Shown: positions 25,340-38,400 of the stretch, in pieces
Numbering within the stretch: position 1 is the first letter of the stretch
Layout: the number at the start of each line of letters is the position of its first letter
Source: Cyclina sinensis
Taxonomy: Eukaryota > Mollusca > Bivalvia > Venerida > Veneridae
Length of the DNA: 64,000 bases
Reading direction: 5' to 3'
Assembly (NCBI GenBank): GCA_012932295.1
Contig: JAAONU010000016.1
Span: forward strand, 45,415,241-45,479,240
Position numbers and translations under genes: made by a program
The notes under the pieces: generated by a model
Databases searched by the model: none
Told to the model about the DNA's origin: nothing
Seen by the model: only the letters and a program-made list of their open reading frames with translations

Positions 25340-25435
25340 CATCGGATGTGGGACTTGAACCCATGACCCCAGACTAGCTCTAGACCGTAGCTCTACCAAC
25401 TGAGCCTGACGACATACGCTTGCTGTGGTACTGCC
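25340..25435 (-). mobile_element. tRNA-derived SINE head (or tRNA pseudogene)
   Basis: On the minus strand an A-box-like GGCTCAGTTGGTAGAGC (25406-25390) is followed by a B-box-like GGTTCAAGTCC (25361-25351). Both are spaced as in a tRNA. The acceptor halves do not pair and the anticodon arm is degenerate, so it is not a working tRNA. A SINE body may extend left of 25340, but its end was not found. Confidence 0.6.
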
Positions 25436-25776
25436 CTATGTCGCCACTACAGAGTGAAACAGAATGGGTTGGTTTTTGACGATAGTCCCGTCGGCGTTGT
25501 GGTTCAAACATTCGGTGAAATCAACGATTTGAGAGCAGATGATGTACAAGCTATTGTTCTGATAATGATGTCTTAACCGTGTTACATGAGATGTTGGGTT
25601 ATTTGTCACACCGAAGAAAACCATTTTTTGCCGATTCTCACTTGTATTCGAAGGAAAATGACGAAATCACAGCAATTGTGAGGATTCCAGGGACACTTTA
25701 TTCCATTATTATTATTGCTTATATAGTTAATTTTTTGTTTTGTTACACTTTTTTACCATCATGAAAGAAGAAAAAA

Positions 25777-27472
25777 AACATAAGGCCATGATGGCCCTGT
25801 ATCGCTCACCTGAGTATCACCGCTTTTTACAAAAGTGGCTATGGACCTGGTTAACTGACCCGAGATGACCCATTTTCGAACTTGACCTAGAAATTATTGA
25901 AGCAATCTTTCTGACAAATTTCCAGGTTATTTGGACTGAAAATCTTACCACTAGAGTGTTAACAAGGTTTTTCCATATTTGGGCTCTATGACCTAGTTTT
26001 TGAACCTAGATGTCCCATATTCGGACTTGGGCTACAAATTATCAAAACAATCTCTGACAAATTTCCAGGATATTTGGATTGAAAAAGTAGCCTCTAGAGT
26101 GTTAAGAAGGTTTTTTGATATTTGGGCGCTGTGACCTAGTTTTTTACCCCAGCTGACCCATATCCAAACTTTGAGCTACAAATCATCAAAACAACTTCTC
26201 TGACAAATTTCCAGGACATTTGGACTGAAAATCTAAGGTGTTTACAAAGTTTTTTGATATTTGGGCTCTGTGACCTAATTTTTTACTCCAGATGACCCAT
26301 ATTCGAACTTGAGCTGGAAATCATAAATGCAACCTTTCTGACAAATTTCCAAGTTATTTGGAATTAAAATCTTACCTCTAGAGTGTTTACAAAGTTTTTC
26401 CATATTTGGGCTTTGTGACCTAGTTTTTGACCCATGATGACCCATACTCGAACTTGAACTAGAAATCATCAAACCAACCTGTCTGACAAATTTCCAGGAT
26501 ATTTGGACTGAAAATGTAACCTCTGGAGTGTTAAGAAAGTTTTTACTTATTGGGGCTCTGTAACCTAGTTTTTGAACCCAGATGACCTATATGCAGACCT
26601 GAGCTAGAAATCATCTAAACAACCTTTCTGACAAATTTCAAGGACATTTGGACTGAAAATGTAACCTTTAGAGCATTAACAAGGTTTTTCTACTTTTGGG
26701 CTCTGTGACCTAGTTTTTGACCCCAGATAACCTATATTCAAAATTGAGCTAGAAATCATTTATACAATCTTTGGACTGAAAATGTTACCTCTAGAGTGTT
26801 AACAAGACTTTTCCATATTCGGGCTCTGTGACCTAGTTTTTGAACCCAAATGACCCATACTCGAACTTGACTTAGAAATCATCGAAGCAACTTTTCTGAC
26901 AAATTTCTAAGACAATTGGACTGAAAATGTAACCTCTGGAGTGTTAATAAGATTTTTCTATTTTTTGGGCTCTGTGACCTAGTTTTTGAACCCAGATGAC
27001 CCATATTTGAACATGAGCTAGAAATCATAAAAGCAATCATTCTGACAAATTTCCAAGTTATTTGGAATTAAAATCTTACCTCTAGAGTGTTAACAAGGCT
27101 TTTGCCATATTTGGGCATGTGACCTAGTTTTTTACCCAAGATGACCCATATTTGAATTTGAACTAGAAATCATCAAACCAACCTGTCTGACAGATTTCCA
27201 GGATATTTGGACTGAAAATGTAGCTTCTAGAGTGTTAACAAGGTTTTTCTATATTTGGGCTCTGTGACCTAGTTTTTCAACCCAGATAACCTATGTTCGA
27301 ACTTGTCCGAGAAATCATTTGGACAGACATCCTGACCAAGTTTCAAGACAATTGAGGCAAAAATGTGACCCCTAGAGCGTTAATGAACTAAGTGTGGAAA
27401 AAAGACAGACGACAGAAGACAGATATTGAGCGTTCCTAATAGCTCACCATGACTCTATGGCTCAGGTAAGCT
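25777..27472 (+). repeat. Hairpin-ended tandem-repeat element C
   Basis: The left end reads AACATAAGGCCATGATGGCC and then CGCTCACCTGAG; the right end reads AGCTCACC...GGCTCAGGTAAGCT. The core has about ten units of roughly 145 bp carrying GTGACCTAGTTTTTGA, AGATGACCCATATTCGAAC, GACAAATTTCCAGGA and TCTAGAGTGTTAACAAGG. It is the same subfamily as 43836-45539 in opposite orientation. It lies between the two genes and is non-coding. Confidence 0.75.
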
Positions 27473-27989
27473 AAAAAAAAAAAAAATCAGCAGCTATCAT
27501 CGGAATTCGAGCACCTCATTTGTAAAGTAGCTCTGATAGGTATAGAGGTGACTTTTTGTAGTCCTGAAAATTAGATAATGGGTACCGTTACTATAGTAAT
27601 TTTTAATAAATTATGATGGTAGTACATTCTACTGACCGGTGCACTAGCACTCATTGGGTGGGGGGGGGGAAGGTGCAAGGTATTGTATTATACAGTATAA
27701 TGAGTAAAAATCTTAAAAGCCCCTATGCATGCACTCGGCAGAATTCCACATCTTAAAACATTATGCCACTTGATGTGGACGGTAGATTTTTGGAAGCTCA
27801 AACTAAAGACTTGAATATGGTAGTGTAGGTATTTGCTTGAAACTCATAGACGTCAAATAACATATAAAATGTACATGAACATAAAAATAAGTGACGCAAG
27901 TTTTCTTTCAGCCTGTTACGATTTTTTTCTTAACTGGTTAAATCAACTATAAATTGGTCGTGGGCAAGTCTAGTTTGAATTTCCATACT

Positions 27990-29319
27990 GTTGATGCAAA
28001 AAACAAGAAGGTAGGTCAGCAGGTCAAGATAAAAATTGCGATCATATAAAGATGTCAAGAATGGAGTTAAATATTGTACATGAATATTGCTTAAAATTAT
28101 CTGGGTAATTATTTGCTTTTCCATATAAGTCTGTATGAATAAAGTGACCCCCTGGCCTAATAAATTTTAACCCTAAGGGGATAATTTGAACAAACGTCAA
28201 CAATACAATGCTACATACCAAATAGCTTAGTTCTGCTGGCAATGATTTCTAATATGAAGATTTTCAAAGATTTAAAATGGGATTCCTGGGGCGGTGCCAA
28301 TTTTGTCCACGTGAACAATCTTAGTAAAGGTCAACTAGGCAATTCTACCAACCAAATTTCAAGACTCCTGGCCATGCAGTTTCAGAGAGGGCGATTTTCA
28401 TTTTTTTCTTTTATAACTCGATGTAAAACAAGTGACCATCCTGGCGGGGTCAGTTTTGACCCCAGGGAAGTATTTCTAACAATCTTGGTAGAGATAATCA
28501 GCTATACAATGCCACATATTAAATATCTAAGGTCTAGTGGTAATGGTTTCTGACAAGAAGATCTTTAAATATCTTATTTTAAACATATATGACCACAAGG
28601 GCGGGGCTAATTTTGACTCTAGAATATGATTTGAACAGTTTCATACACAATACTCCACAACAAATTTTTGGGGTCCAGGCCGTTTGGTTTCAGAGAAGAA
28701 GATTTTCAACTTTTTTCTTGTATAAGTTTATGTAAATCAAGCGACCCCTTGGGTGGGGTCAGTTCTGACCCCAGTGACATAATTTTAATTATTTTAATAG
28801 AGGTTCACTGGACAATGCTACATACCAAATATTAAAGCGCTGTGTCTAGTTGTTTCAGAGGAAAATGTTTTCATTTTTTTCCTATATAACTTGCTGTCTT
28901 ATGAATCAAGTGACACTAACACGCCAGACAGGATAAATTTTGACCCAAAGGGCATTATTTTAACAGTATTTATAGAGATCAGCTATTTAATGCTACATAC
29001 CATATACCCAAAGTCTAGGGCTTATGACCTTGTGACAAGAAGATTTTCAAAGATTTTATAGAACCCTAAGGGCACTGGCCAATTTTGAACCCAGGGGCAT
29101 AATTTTAACAATCTTGATAGAGGTCAATTACACAATGCTACCCACCATTTTTCTTGACTCTAGGCCATGTGGTTGCAAAGAAAAAAGATATTAAAGTCTG
29201 TGTAAATCAAGTGTAAATCAAGTATTAAGCAGTTTAAGAGGAGACGTTGTTTAAAGTTAAAGTGTTAACGACGAACTGTGGAATCCCACTCACTGAGCGC
29301 TTTGTGCTCAGGTGAGCTG
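27990..29319 (+). repeat. Degraded hairpin-ended tandem-repeat element D
   Basis: The units repeat phrases such as TTTTGACCCCAGG, AGAGGTCA and CAATGCTACATACCA at intervals of about 160-170 bp. The right end is the CACTGAGCGC...GTGCTCAGGTGAGCTGA hairpin. The core is the reverse complement of the core in 33530-34503 and 34989-38324. The left terminus is not recognisable, so the start is approximate. Confidence 0.6.
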
Positions 29320-30389
29320 AAGACACAATTTTAATAGTTCTGTGTTATAAAGAACATCTTGTATTCCGTTGACAGTAACTTCTAGCTACTAAAGAATGAC
29401 GTCTGTTTGGAACAAGCTTTTTAGGAAAAAAGTCCAGGTGTTGGATCAAATATCTTTCAAATTAAATCTGGGCTTCCAATACGGACTTCATTGTTACACC
29501 AGGCAAATACAGAGTATATCCCATTGAGCACTCTTGATTTATTTTATTCATTTATGAGATTGGAGCAGTTTGGATACGAATAGACAAGAACATAGTTGAA
29601 GAGACCACACTGTTTTCTTTCATCTGTCATACTCTTCTATCCTGTAACCCCTCCCTATCTATACAGATTTCATTAGCTCAACATCTCAGACACATCGATG
29701 GATTTAACGGCCTGTATCCATTGAGTTTAGCAGGCTAGTAGAGTTTTTTTGTCATATTTTTATAGTTTTATCTTAATCTTTTGTATGAAATTAATACATC
29801 CAACATCATATTTTGCACCCAACACAATATTAGACAGAACTACAAATAGGAGCCCAGTCAACCTATTCAGGGAAACAGCAATCACTTTTTGCACTTATTT
29901 GTATTACATACTAGTTTACATAAAGGCTTTTTTCTAAAGAAATTCAATTGAAAAAGCCGAAACGGACAAAGTAGAATGTAAGATCTGCTGTGACATACAG
30001 AATGACATTTTAAGCTCCAGGAAAATGGCAAACATACCATTTTACATTAAAAAATACTTACTCTTATTCAGGGAAACTTGAACCTGAACCAATTAGTACA
30101 TGAATCTATTTTTTAGAAATACATGGCAAAGGCCTATCCCGATAAAATTTTGATCCTGTTAATATATTGAACAAATTTTAATATTGGTTAAATGTATAAT
30201 ATAGAGTGCTTTTACATTATAAAAAATATAACACTGTGATAAAAAAGGTAGAACCATAAATACTGTAAATAATATTAACAGTAATAAATAATAGTAACAT
30301 GACAAAAAACAACAACCATAAAAAAACAACAAACAAGGACTGTCACTGTAAGATGACAATGCCCCCGAAAGTGGTGCTTTGACCATTGA
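29320..30389. other. Intergenic AT-rich stretch, nothing recognised
   Basis: No gene, RNA or repeat terminus was recognised between the repeats at 27990-29319 and 30390-31160. Confidence 0.4.
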
Positions 30390-31160
30390 GCTGAGAACCA
30401 GTCATTCAGAGGTCAAGGTCAAATAAATATACGTCAGTGGGAAGGTCTTATCCAAAGAGGGTTATGTCCAAGTATGAAGTAAATCCTCTACTAATAAGGA
30501 AGTTATGGGCAATGTTAAAGTTTTGGACAATTTTTTATACCTAGGTGTAGGTCATTCAGGGGTCAAGGTCAAACAAATATAGGTCAGTGGGAAGGTCTTG
30601 TCCAAAAGAGTGTTGTGTTTACCCTAAGTATGAAGTATATCCACTTACCAATTTGGAAGTTATGGCCAAATATTAGTTTTTGGACAATTAGATATTCAGG
30701 GGTCAAGGTCAAATAATTAAAGGTCAGTGGGAAGGTCTAGTCCAAACGGGTGTTGTGTCCAAGTATGAAGTAAATCCATTTACTAATAAAGAAGTTATAG
30801 GCAATGTTAAAGTTTTTGGACAATTTTTGATCTCCAAGGTGAAGGTCAGTCAGGGGTCAAGGTCAAACAAATATAGGTCAGTGGGAAGGCCCTGTCCAAA
30901 GGGGTGTTGTGTCCAAGTATGAAGTAAAGCTTCTTACTAATAAAGAAGTTATTGCCAATGTTAAAGTTTTTGGACAATTGGATCTTTAAGGTAAAGGTCA
31001 ATCAGGGGTCAAGGTCAAATAAATATAGGTCAGTGGAAAGGTCTTGTCCAAAGGGGTGTTGTTTCCAAGTATGAAGTAAATCCACTTACTAATAAGAAAG
31101 TTATTGACAACGTTAAAGATTTCGGACGGACGGGCGGAATGACAGACCTGCCTTCGGGAG
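30390..31160. repeat. Tandem repeat, about five units of roughly 150 bp
   Basis: Each unit contains GGTCAAGGTCAAATAAATAT, GGTCAGTGGGAAGGTC, GTCCAAGTATGAAGTAAATC and GTTAAAGTTTTTGGACAATT. The right end is rich in GGACGGACGGGCGG, a phrase also common near the ends of the hairpin-ended elements. It lacks their termini and looks like a separate family. It is non-coding. Confidence 0.75.
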
Positions 31161-32399
31161 CTTAAAACATTGCTAATAATACCCATCCAGTTCTGGATAT
31201 CTGGATTCTTCGCTGAGAAGGTCAATTTATCCCTGAAAAGTAAGTAATGTATGAACTGATACACAATATATTATAACGGTGCATGAATCTTGTACATATT
31301 AGATTTTTTCCAAATCTAACATTACACCGTTCACTTGAAGCATGCTTAATGCATAATCAGTTTGCTTGAAAAAGGTAGTGCTTACCCTTAATTTCCAAAC
31401 ATAACAAGCTTTACACTGTCATAAACATGGTAAGTAGGGGTGCTTGGACTAGCACTCACCTCCACATTTTTTGAGAGATTACATCAGCTTATGAATCAAC
31501 CACGTTTTCATTTGTCATTTGAGGCTGGCGTTACTTTACAAGATTCGTTGATCCCACGTCTGGGGACATTCCATTAAAGTAACAGAAGCAAGAACTAGAA
31601 GCAGAGGAACGATTGTCCAGTTTTGCTTAAGTGGTGCCCTAGCAATTTGTGACTCCATAGGTAGAAACTGCTTAAAAAAGAAACAGAATTTACCTGGAGC
31701 TCTAAACCAAACATATTCAATACGTTTACCCTACAAGAACCATGGCAACTGAGAATTCAAACTATTTGACCTTAAATAGAGTATTACAGTTAGTAAACTG
31801 TATGACAACGTATCTATCTATGTGAGAATAGGCTATATAGCTGCTCACTAAATCGGACGAGATGGTTTTTCACTAGGCACATTTGTTTCTCTTATGGTAG
31901 GACAGCTGTATATAAACATCTTAACCGTCATTTATTGTTTCTGGCGTTTCTGTAGTTAGTGATATTTATTTTTTACTTACCTGAGTATATATGAGAAGTT
32001 TTTAAGTTTATAATGTGTACACTCAGTAAATGTAATAATCAAAGACTTTTGAAACACCCATATGTAAAAGAGAATGAAACACTACTTTGATAAACTTGTT
32101 TTATTAAGCACTTTGCTAAACACGGGTTTTATTGTCTTTTACTAGTTTTAGAAACTGCATGAGCAAAAGACAGAGAAGCAATGACAGTCGTGTAATCAAA
32201 GCTAATACCAGCTGTCAATGCAAAAGTTTTACGTCAGATGAAATAATAAAAAAATGTTTAATCAAGTTTAGATTAAACTCAGGTGTAGCGGTTCTGTCGA
32301 TTTGGAATCATCTTATTAATCTGCTCTCTCCAAATTCAAGTCGATCGCTACCGTAGACCGGATAACAGTATTTATTATAACCTAAGACAAAAACGAAAG
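31161..32399. promoter_or_regulatory. Upstream region of BRD8
   Basis: This is the sequence immediately 5' of the proposed BRD8 start codon and includes a few CpG dinucleotides at 32280-32360. It should hold the 5' UTR and promoter if exon 1 is right. No core promoter motif can be assigned with confidence. Confidence 0.35.
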
Positions 32400-32415
32400 A
32401 TGGCTGCGCCCATGG
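32400..32415 (+). CDS. BRD8: BRD8 exon 1 (proposed start, MAAPM + 1 base)
   Basis: The ATG at 32400 opens MAAPM and a single base before donor G|GTGAGA. The overhang matches exactly the two-base overhang of exon 2 and gives MAAPMGYRLPKRPLDKW. It leaves a 10.3 kb first intron. It was chosen because a start exon is needed, the phase fits and the donor is good; transcript support is lacking. Confidence 0.6.
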
Positions 32416-35400
32416 GTGAGAAATTAATTTTATCTTTGTCTCCACAAGGAATGCCAATAACCCTGTTTTTCTTGTATACTCTATTTCAAGAGGTGAAGTT
32501 GACATTTTCTTGCTTCAAGGCATAGAAACTTGTGTTTTTGTTGTAAACATGGTAAAGATAAATGTCCAGTTGAAAATCCCGCTTATTTCGTCCCATGTAA
32601 GTTCGTACCTTAATGTTGTCGAAGTGAAACATATGGTTTAAATGACGTACGTCGCGCAAAATGGTACCAGGGTAACGGTTATAAAGGTATAGATGTTAAT
32701 GAAATAAAGATTTAAAAAACTAGGAGTTTTTCTCCTTGTAAGTGACCAAACTAGTTTGAAAACTTAGTACCATATTTCAGAATCCCTGTACTTGAAGAGA
32801 GATTCTGACTCTGAACACGGGTATCTCAGAATAGGCACATTGACTAATGACATCACAAGCACTTGTTATCAGAATATAGCTGATTTACTGGTTGGCAAAA
32901 AGAATCAGTATTTATATACATTTGATAGCAGCAGAATTTTTAACTTTAGTTAACTTGTTTCTTTGTGACCCGAATTTTAAGATTCTTATATCATTTGGAA
33001 GCTCTTTAAATTCATATTTTGAATGTATAAACAGATTTGGAATTTTTGCTTTTAAAAAAGAAAACTAAACTAATTTATAACTGTAATTTCAGCATTTTTC
33101 TAGCGGCTTAGATGCACTAAGTTTAACCATTTACAAACAAAAAAGTAAACAGTTTTGACAATTATTTTTTAGATATGTAAAATATGAGTTTATACACCTT
33201 TATATGATATAAAATATTGAATTGTTTGATGAAAAATGACTTAGTAACTGTAATTACAAAATTACTATGTTTATCATTTTCATCAACCACCATATTTTTG
33301 CCAACCTTCAAAAAGTTACCTGTATCTCTTATCAGTTACTTGTTACTATTAATAGATTTCAAAACAATAACATTCAATGTTCCTATATGCTGAAGACATT
33401 GTTTAATTATTTTGACTAACAGTAAGAAGTATGAAAAACAAAGTGACCAAGGCTGAGCTATCGGGATCATTGATTATCCGGCATACATTGTGCATCATCA
33501 ACAAATTGAACAATTTGAATTTAAAAACTTCTCCTCTTAAACCACTAAGCCAACTTAGATGAAACATTCCAGGGTTATTTCTTGCATGAAGCTCTACCAA
33601 AGCTGTTCAAAGAATTGAATTCCATCAAAAACTCTGGTTGCTATGGCAACAGACAGGAAAAACTTTGAAAATCTTCTTTTCTGAAACGACAAGGCCCTGA
33701 GCCTTAAGATTTGGTATGTAGCATTGTCTAGTGGACCTCTACCAAATTTGTTCAAATCATGCCCCTGGGGTAAAATATGGCCCTTCCCAGGGGGTCAGTT
33801 GATTTTACATTTTACATAGGCTTATGTAACCCGGAAAAATCCACCTGCCCCGAGCTGGGTTTGAACTCGGGTACCTTCGATTACTAAGCGGACACTCTAC
33901 CACGTCGCCATAAAAGCTAGCTGATAGGCAAGGGAGTAGAAGTGCCGTATTATACCTCTGCTACATACACCCCCTCCTTTTTAGAATTCGTCCTCGAATT
34001 CCTGGAGCAATGAATGTCTGTGGGACTTTCTAAGGGTGCCATCACATCTAATCTCGTGAGTTATTTACGTTGGGCGCCAAATGTAACCCGGAAAAAATCC
34101 ACCTGCCCCGAGCTGGGTTTGAACTCGGGTACCTTCGATTACTAAGCGGACACTCTACCACGTCGCCATAAAAGCTAGCTGATAGGCAAGGGAGTAGAAG
34201 TGCCGTATTATACCTCTGCTACACTTATATACACAAAACTTAAAAAAAACTTCTTGTCTGAAATCACAAAGCCTAGAACTTACATGTAGATATTTTTTAA
34301 TGGAGCATCAGCTAGAGGTCGTCTACCAAGTTTGTTCAAATTATGCCCCTTGAGTGAAAGTGAGCTCTACCCTGGGGGTCACTTGAATTCATGTAGATTT
34401 ATATTGGGAGAATCTTAAAAAAGCTTCTGATGTTTGCTCAACAACAGACCCAAAGGCATTGTATTCAGGTGAGTGATCTAGGGCCATCATGGCCCTCTTG
34501 TTTTCTATTTTGATAATAAATCCATTACATTGGAATGGTTATACTCAGGTGAGCAATTTAGGGCAATGATGGCCCTCTTGTTTAAAGAATTATTAAAGTA
34601 ATTGGGTCTCATATACTGAGAGATTAAACTTTTTAAAAGATGTTTGAACATTATTAAATGTTTTTTTATATTGATGTGGTTCCTCCTCTGAAACTTTAAT
34701 CCAAAGCACAGTGTAGACCTTTAGTCTTTTGCTTGTGTGGTAAATGGGCAGACCTCACAGGGGTTCCACTAGTTCCAAAAACTTAAGGATCATTTTTGAT
34801 GCCATGCACCTAAATTTACTAAATTGCAGTCAAATATACCTGAATTTAAGCTAAAATATACCTTATTCAAAGAAAAAATGACCCTTCAGTCAAAATACGT
34901 GAGGGTCAGAATGGGGTCTTTATGAAATTTCAGGGGTCAAAACCCCTCCACAAGGGTCAAACGGAAACCCTGCCTCACTCTTTTTTTTAGCTCACCTGAG
35001 CACAAAGTGCTCAGGGTGATCTTTTCTGATCGTTCTTTGTCCGTCGTCCGTCAGTCTTCCGTCTGTCCGTCGTCAACTTTCCATTCAAACGACATCTCCT
35101 CTGAAACCAATGGGGCAAATTTAATGAAACTTGCCTGGGATGTTTCTTGCATGAAGCTCTACCAAGATTGTTCAAATGGTTCTGGTCCATTGCATTTCTG
35201 GTTCACAGGAGCTAAAAGTAGATTTTATAAGTTGGATCTTTAAAAATCTTCTTCTCCGAAACCACAAGGCCTTGAGCTTTGAAATTTGGTATGAAGCTTC
35301 ATCTAGTGGACCTCTACCAAGTTTGTTCAAATATGTCCCTGGGGTCAAAACTGCTCCCAACCCAGGGGTCAGTTGATTTTACATAGAGTTATATAGGGAA

Positions 35401-38400
35401 AACTTGAAAATCTTCTTGTCAGAAACAGGAAGGCTTAGAGTTAAGATACAAATGTATTTAGTATGTAGCATTGTCTAGTGGACCTCTACCAAGTTTGTTC
35501 AAATCATGGCCTCTGGGTCAAAAATGGCCCCGTCCCAGGGGTCACATGTTTTAAATAGAGTTATATAGGAAAATATTAAAAAAACTGTTTGTCAGAAACC
35601 GTAAGTTATAGAGCTTAGATATTTGGTGTGTAGCATTGTCTAGTGGTCCTCTACCAAGTTTGTTCAAATCATGGCCTCTGGGTCTAAAATGGCCCCACCC
35701 CAGGGGTCACTTGTTTTACATAGAGTTATATAGGAAAAACTTTAAAAATCTTCTTGTCAGAAACCGTAAGGCATAGAGCTTAGATATTTGGTGTGTAGCA
35801 TTGTCTAGTGGACCTCTACCAAGTTTGTTCAAATCATAGCCTCTGGGTCAAAAATGGCCCCGCCCCATGGGTCACTTGTTTTACATAGAGTTGTATAGGA
35901 AAATCTTAAAAAACCTTCTTGTCAGAAACAGTAAGTTATACAGCTTAGATATTTGGTGTGTAGCATGTCTAGTGGACCTCTACCAAGTTTGTTCAAATCA
36001 TGGTCTCTGGGTCAAAAATGGCCCCGCCCTAGGGGTCACTTGTTTTACATAGAGTTATACAGGAAAAACTTTAAAAATCTTCTTGTCAGAAACCGTAAGG
36101 CATAGAACTTAGATATTTGGTGTGTAGCATTGTCTAGAGGACCTCTACTAAGTTTGGTCAAATCATAGCCACTGGGTCAAAATAGGCCCAGCCCTGGGGG
36201 TCACTTGTTTACATAGAGTTATATAGTAAAAAGTTTTAAAAATCTTCACAGAAGAAACCATAAGGCTTAGAGTTAAGGTATTTTGTTTGAAGCATTGTCT
36301 AGAGGATCTCTACCAAGTTTGTTCAAGTCATGGGCCCTAGGTCAAAAATGGCCCCGCCCCAGGGGTCACATGTTTTACAGAGAGTTATATAGGAAAAAAT
36401 CTTCTTGTCATAAACAACAAGGCCTAGAGTTAAGATATTTGGTGTCAGGGCTCTCACGAGGGGGCGAAATGGGCGAAATCGTCGCCCAAAATCCCCTGAC
36501 TTCGCCTTTATGAAGCATCAAAGCGAAATCAACTTCGCCGAAAATGTTTCATCTGCCGACGTCAGTAACTTGCTCAGCTCCGGTTATGGGCGGAGCTTAT
36601 ACTCGGAAACGGCGATCAATACGTACTACCTTCAAAGCATGGACCAATCAGAGCACATTTTACTAGTTTCATTGATTTAATCCTGTGTGTTGACACTCGA
36701 TACACAACTAAAACATTGAGCCATCAACAGGTGTTGAATTGGGTCAATAATTCGATAGGGGATGTACACCGAGTAGAAAACTATCGTTTACAACAGACTC
36801 TACAAATCTTAAAAGTCAAGCAAACTATGTCTTAACAGTTAATTACATGCTTAACTTTAAAGGCAAATGGTTAAACAGTTATGCTTTACCAATGTTATTC
36901 TAACCTTTTAAACAGTGTGTGAAGAAGGCAAAAATTCTTTTGGTATTTTTATTTTAATTCTCGGATTTATTTATAAGAAAAGGCCAAGTAAATTTAAGAC
37001 AAGCTTAACAAATAGAAGGAAACCAATTCCAGCAAATATTTAGTTCATTAAACATGAAGCAGCGAGTGAAAATCTCGGACAAATTCCGTTTGTCATATAT
37101 TTCCGCGATCCCGTCGTATTTTAGTATTTATAGAAAACAGTGTCTTGGAGACTCTTTATATGGCAAACTTACAACATTCAATTGATTAATTAAGACAGGT
37201 GGTCATGACTTGATTATAAGTACCTGTTTTTCATTGAAAAAGTTTCCTTTTCTCTAAGACTTGAATATTTGTCATAGTTACTTTTGAAAGCATCAGTTAT
37301 AATGCATCAACATAATTTACATTTTAAAATAGTTTGGAATTTTGTAAAAAATAAATTCTGGTGAAACCCGAAACACATTCCAGACTTTTCACAAAAAAGT
37401 TACTGAATTTTGATGCCACAGTTACATTAGTTTTGTACAGTAAGTTGAATCAAAATCACTCCACATATTTGCTGTCTGTCATTGTCATTCACAAATGGAA
37501 CTGGCATTGCCAGTACTAACTTCTCCCAGAAGTCTTCTGACTTCTCCCAAATCTTGCCTTAGGGAGAAGTCACTTCTCCCAAAATTTTGACCCTAGCGAG
37601 AGCCCTGGGTGTGCAGCATTATCTAATGGACCTCTATCAAGTTTGTTCAAATCATGGCCCCTTGGTCAAAATAGGCCCCGCCCTAGGGGTCACATGTTTT
37701 ACATATAGAATTATATAGGAAAATCTTGAAAAACCTTCTTGTCAGAAACCACAAGGCCTAGAGTTAAGATATTTGGTATGCAGCATTGTCTAGTGGACCT
37801 CTTCCAAGTTTGTTAGAAAAATGTCCCTGGGGTCACTATTGGCCCCGCGCGAGGGGTCACAAGTTTTAAATAACAACATAAAAGAAAATCTTTAAAAATC
37901 TTCTTGTCTGAAACCACAAGTCCTAGAATTTTAAAATTTGGCATGAAACAAGCTTTATCAAGCTTTTTTCAAATTATTAGATCAGATTAAAGGTCACGGA
38001 GGCTAAAAGTAGATTTATCTACTGTACCTCATAGAGCCTTCATTTATAGATCAATATCTTTGATATTTAGTATAGAGGTTCCTTGCATGGACCTCTACCC
38101 ATGGGTAGGGTTTGAGGTCACTGGGTCAAGGTCAAGGTCACCCTAGCTTATAATAGATATTTCTTCTTTCTGTCATAGAGCCTTTATTTATTGGCTGATA
38201 TTTTACATATTTGGTTTGTAGGCATTTACATATTTTCAATTAAAAAATGAAATACTACTTAACAGCAAACCTACAGCCAAAGTACTCAGGTGAGCGATCC
38301 AAGGCCATCATGGCCCTCTTGTTTTAAGTGTATGCATCCATTCTTTGTTTAACAAAAGGAAAGAACTGTTCTTTAAAATGTGCTAGTATCCAAATCAATG

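Larger units (their letters stand above)
33825..34223 (-). mobile_element. TRIM-like miniature LTR retroelement, 399 bp
   Basis: Two direct repeats of 141 and 142 bp differ only by one base in an A run (LTRs at 33825-33965 and 34082-34223). Read on the minus strand each LTR starts TGTAGC and ends GGTTACA. The left LTR is followed after two bases by a primer-binding-site-like TGGCGCCCAACG (34079-34068). A purine tract AAAAAGGAGGGGGTG precedes the right LTR (33982-33968). CTTA flanks both sides (33821-33824 and 34224-34227). The internal part is only 116 bp and non-coding, so movement would depend on another element's proteins. Near-identical LTRs imply a recent insertion. Confidence 0.85.
33530..34503 (-). 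repeat. Hairpin-ended tandem-repeat element E, carrying a TRIM-like insertion
   Basis: The core has phrases CTCTACCAAGTTTGTTCAAAT and GGGGTCA...TTACAT, related to 34989-38324. The right end is ATTCAGGTGAGTGATCTAGG followed by the GGGCCATCATGGCCC hairpin and CTCTTGTTT. The left terminus is not clear. The 399 bp LTR-like element at 33825-34223 interrupts it. A second, isolated copy of the right terminus lies at 34540-34583. Confidence 0.65.

Noticed and set aside
25340..25435. Functional tRNA gene on the minus strand
   Set aside because: The A and B boxes are good but the acceptor halves do not pair and the anticodon arm is degenerate; a SINE head fits better.
35007..36513. Several 60-78 codon frames
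   Set aside because: They are translations of the tandem units of element F.
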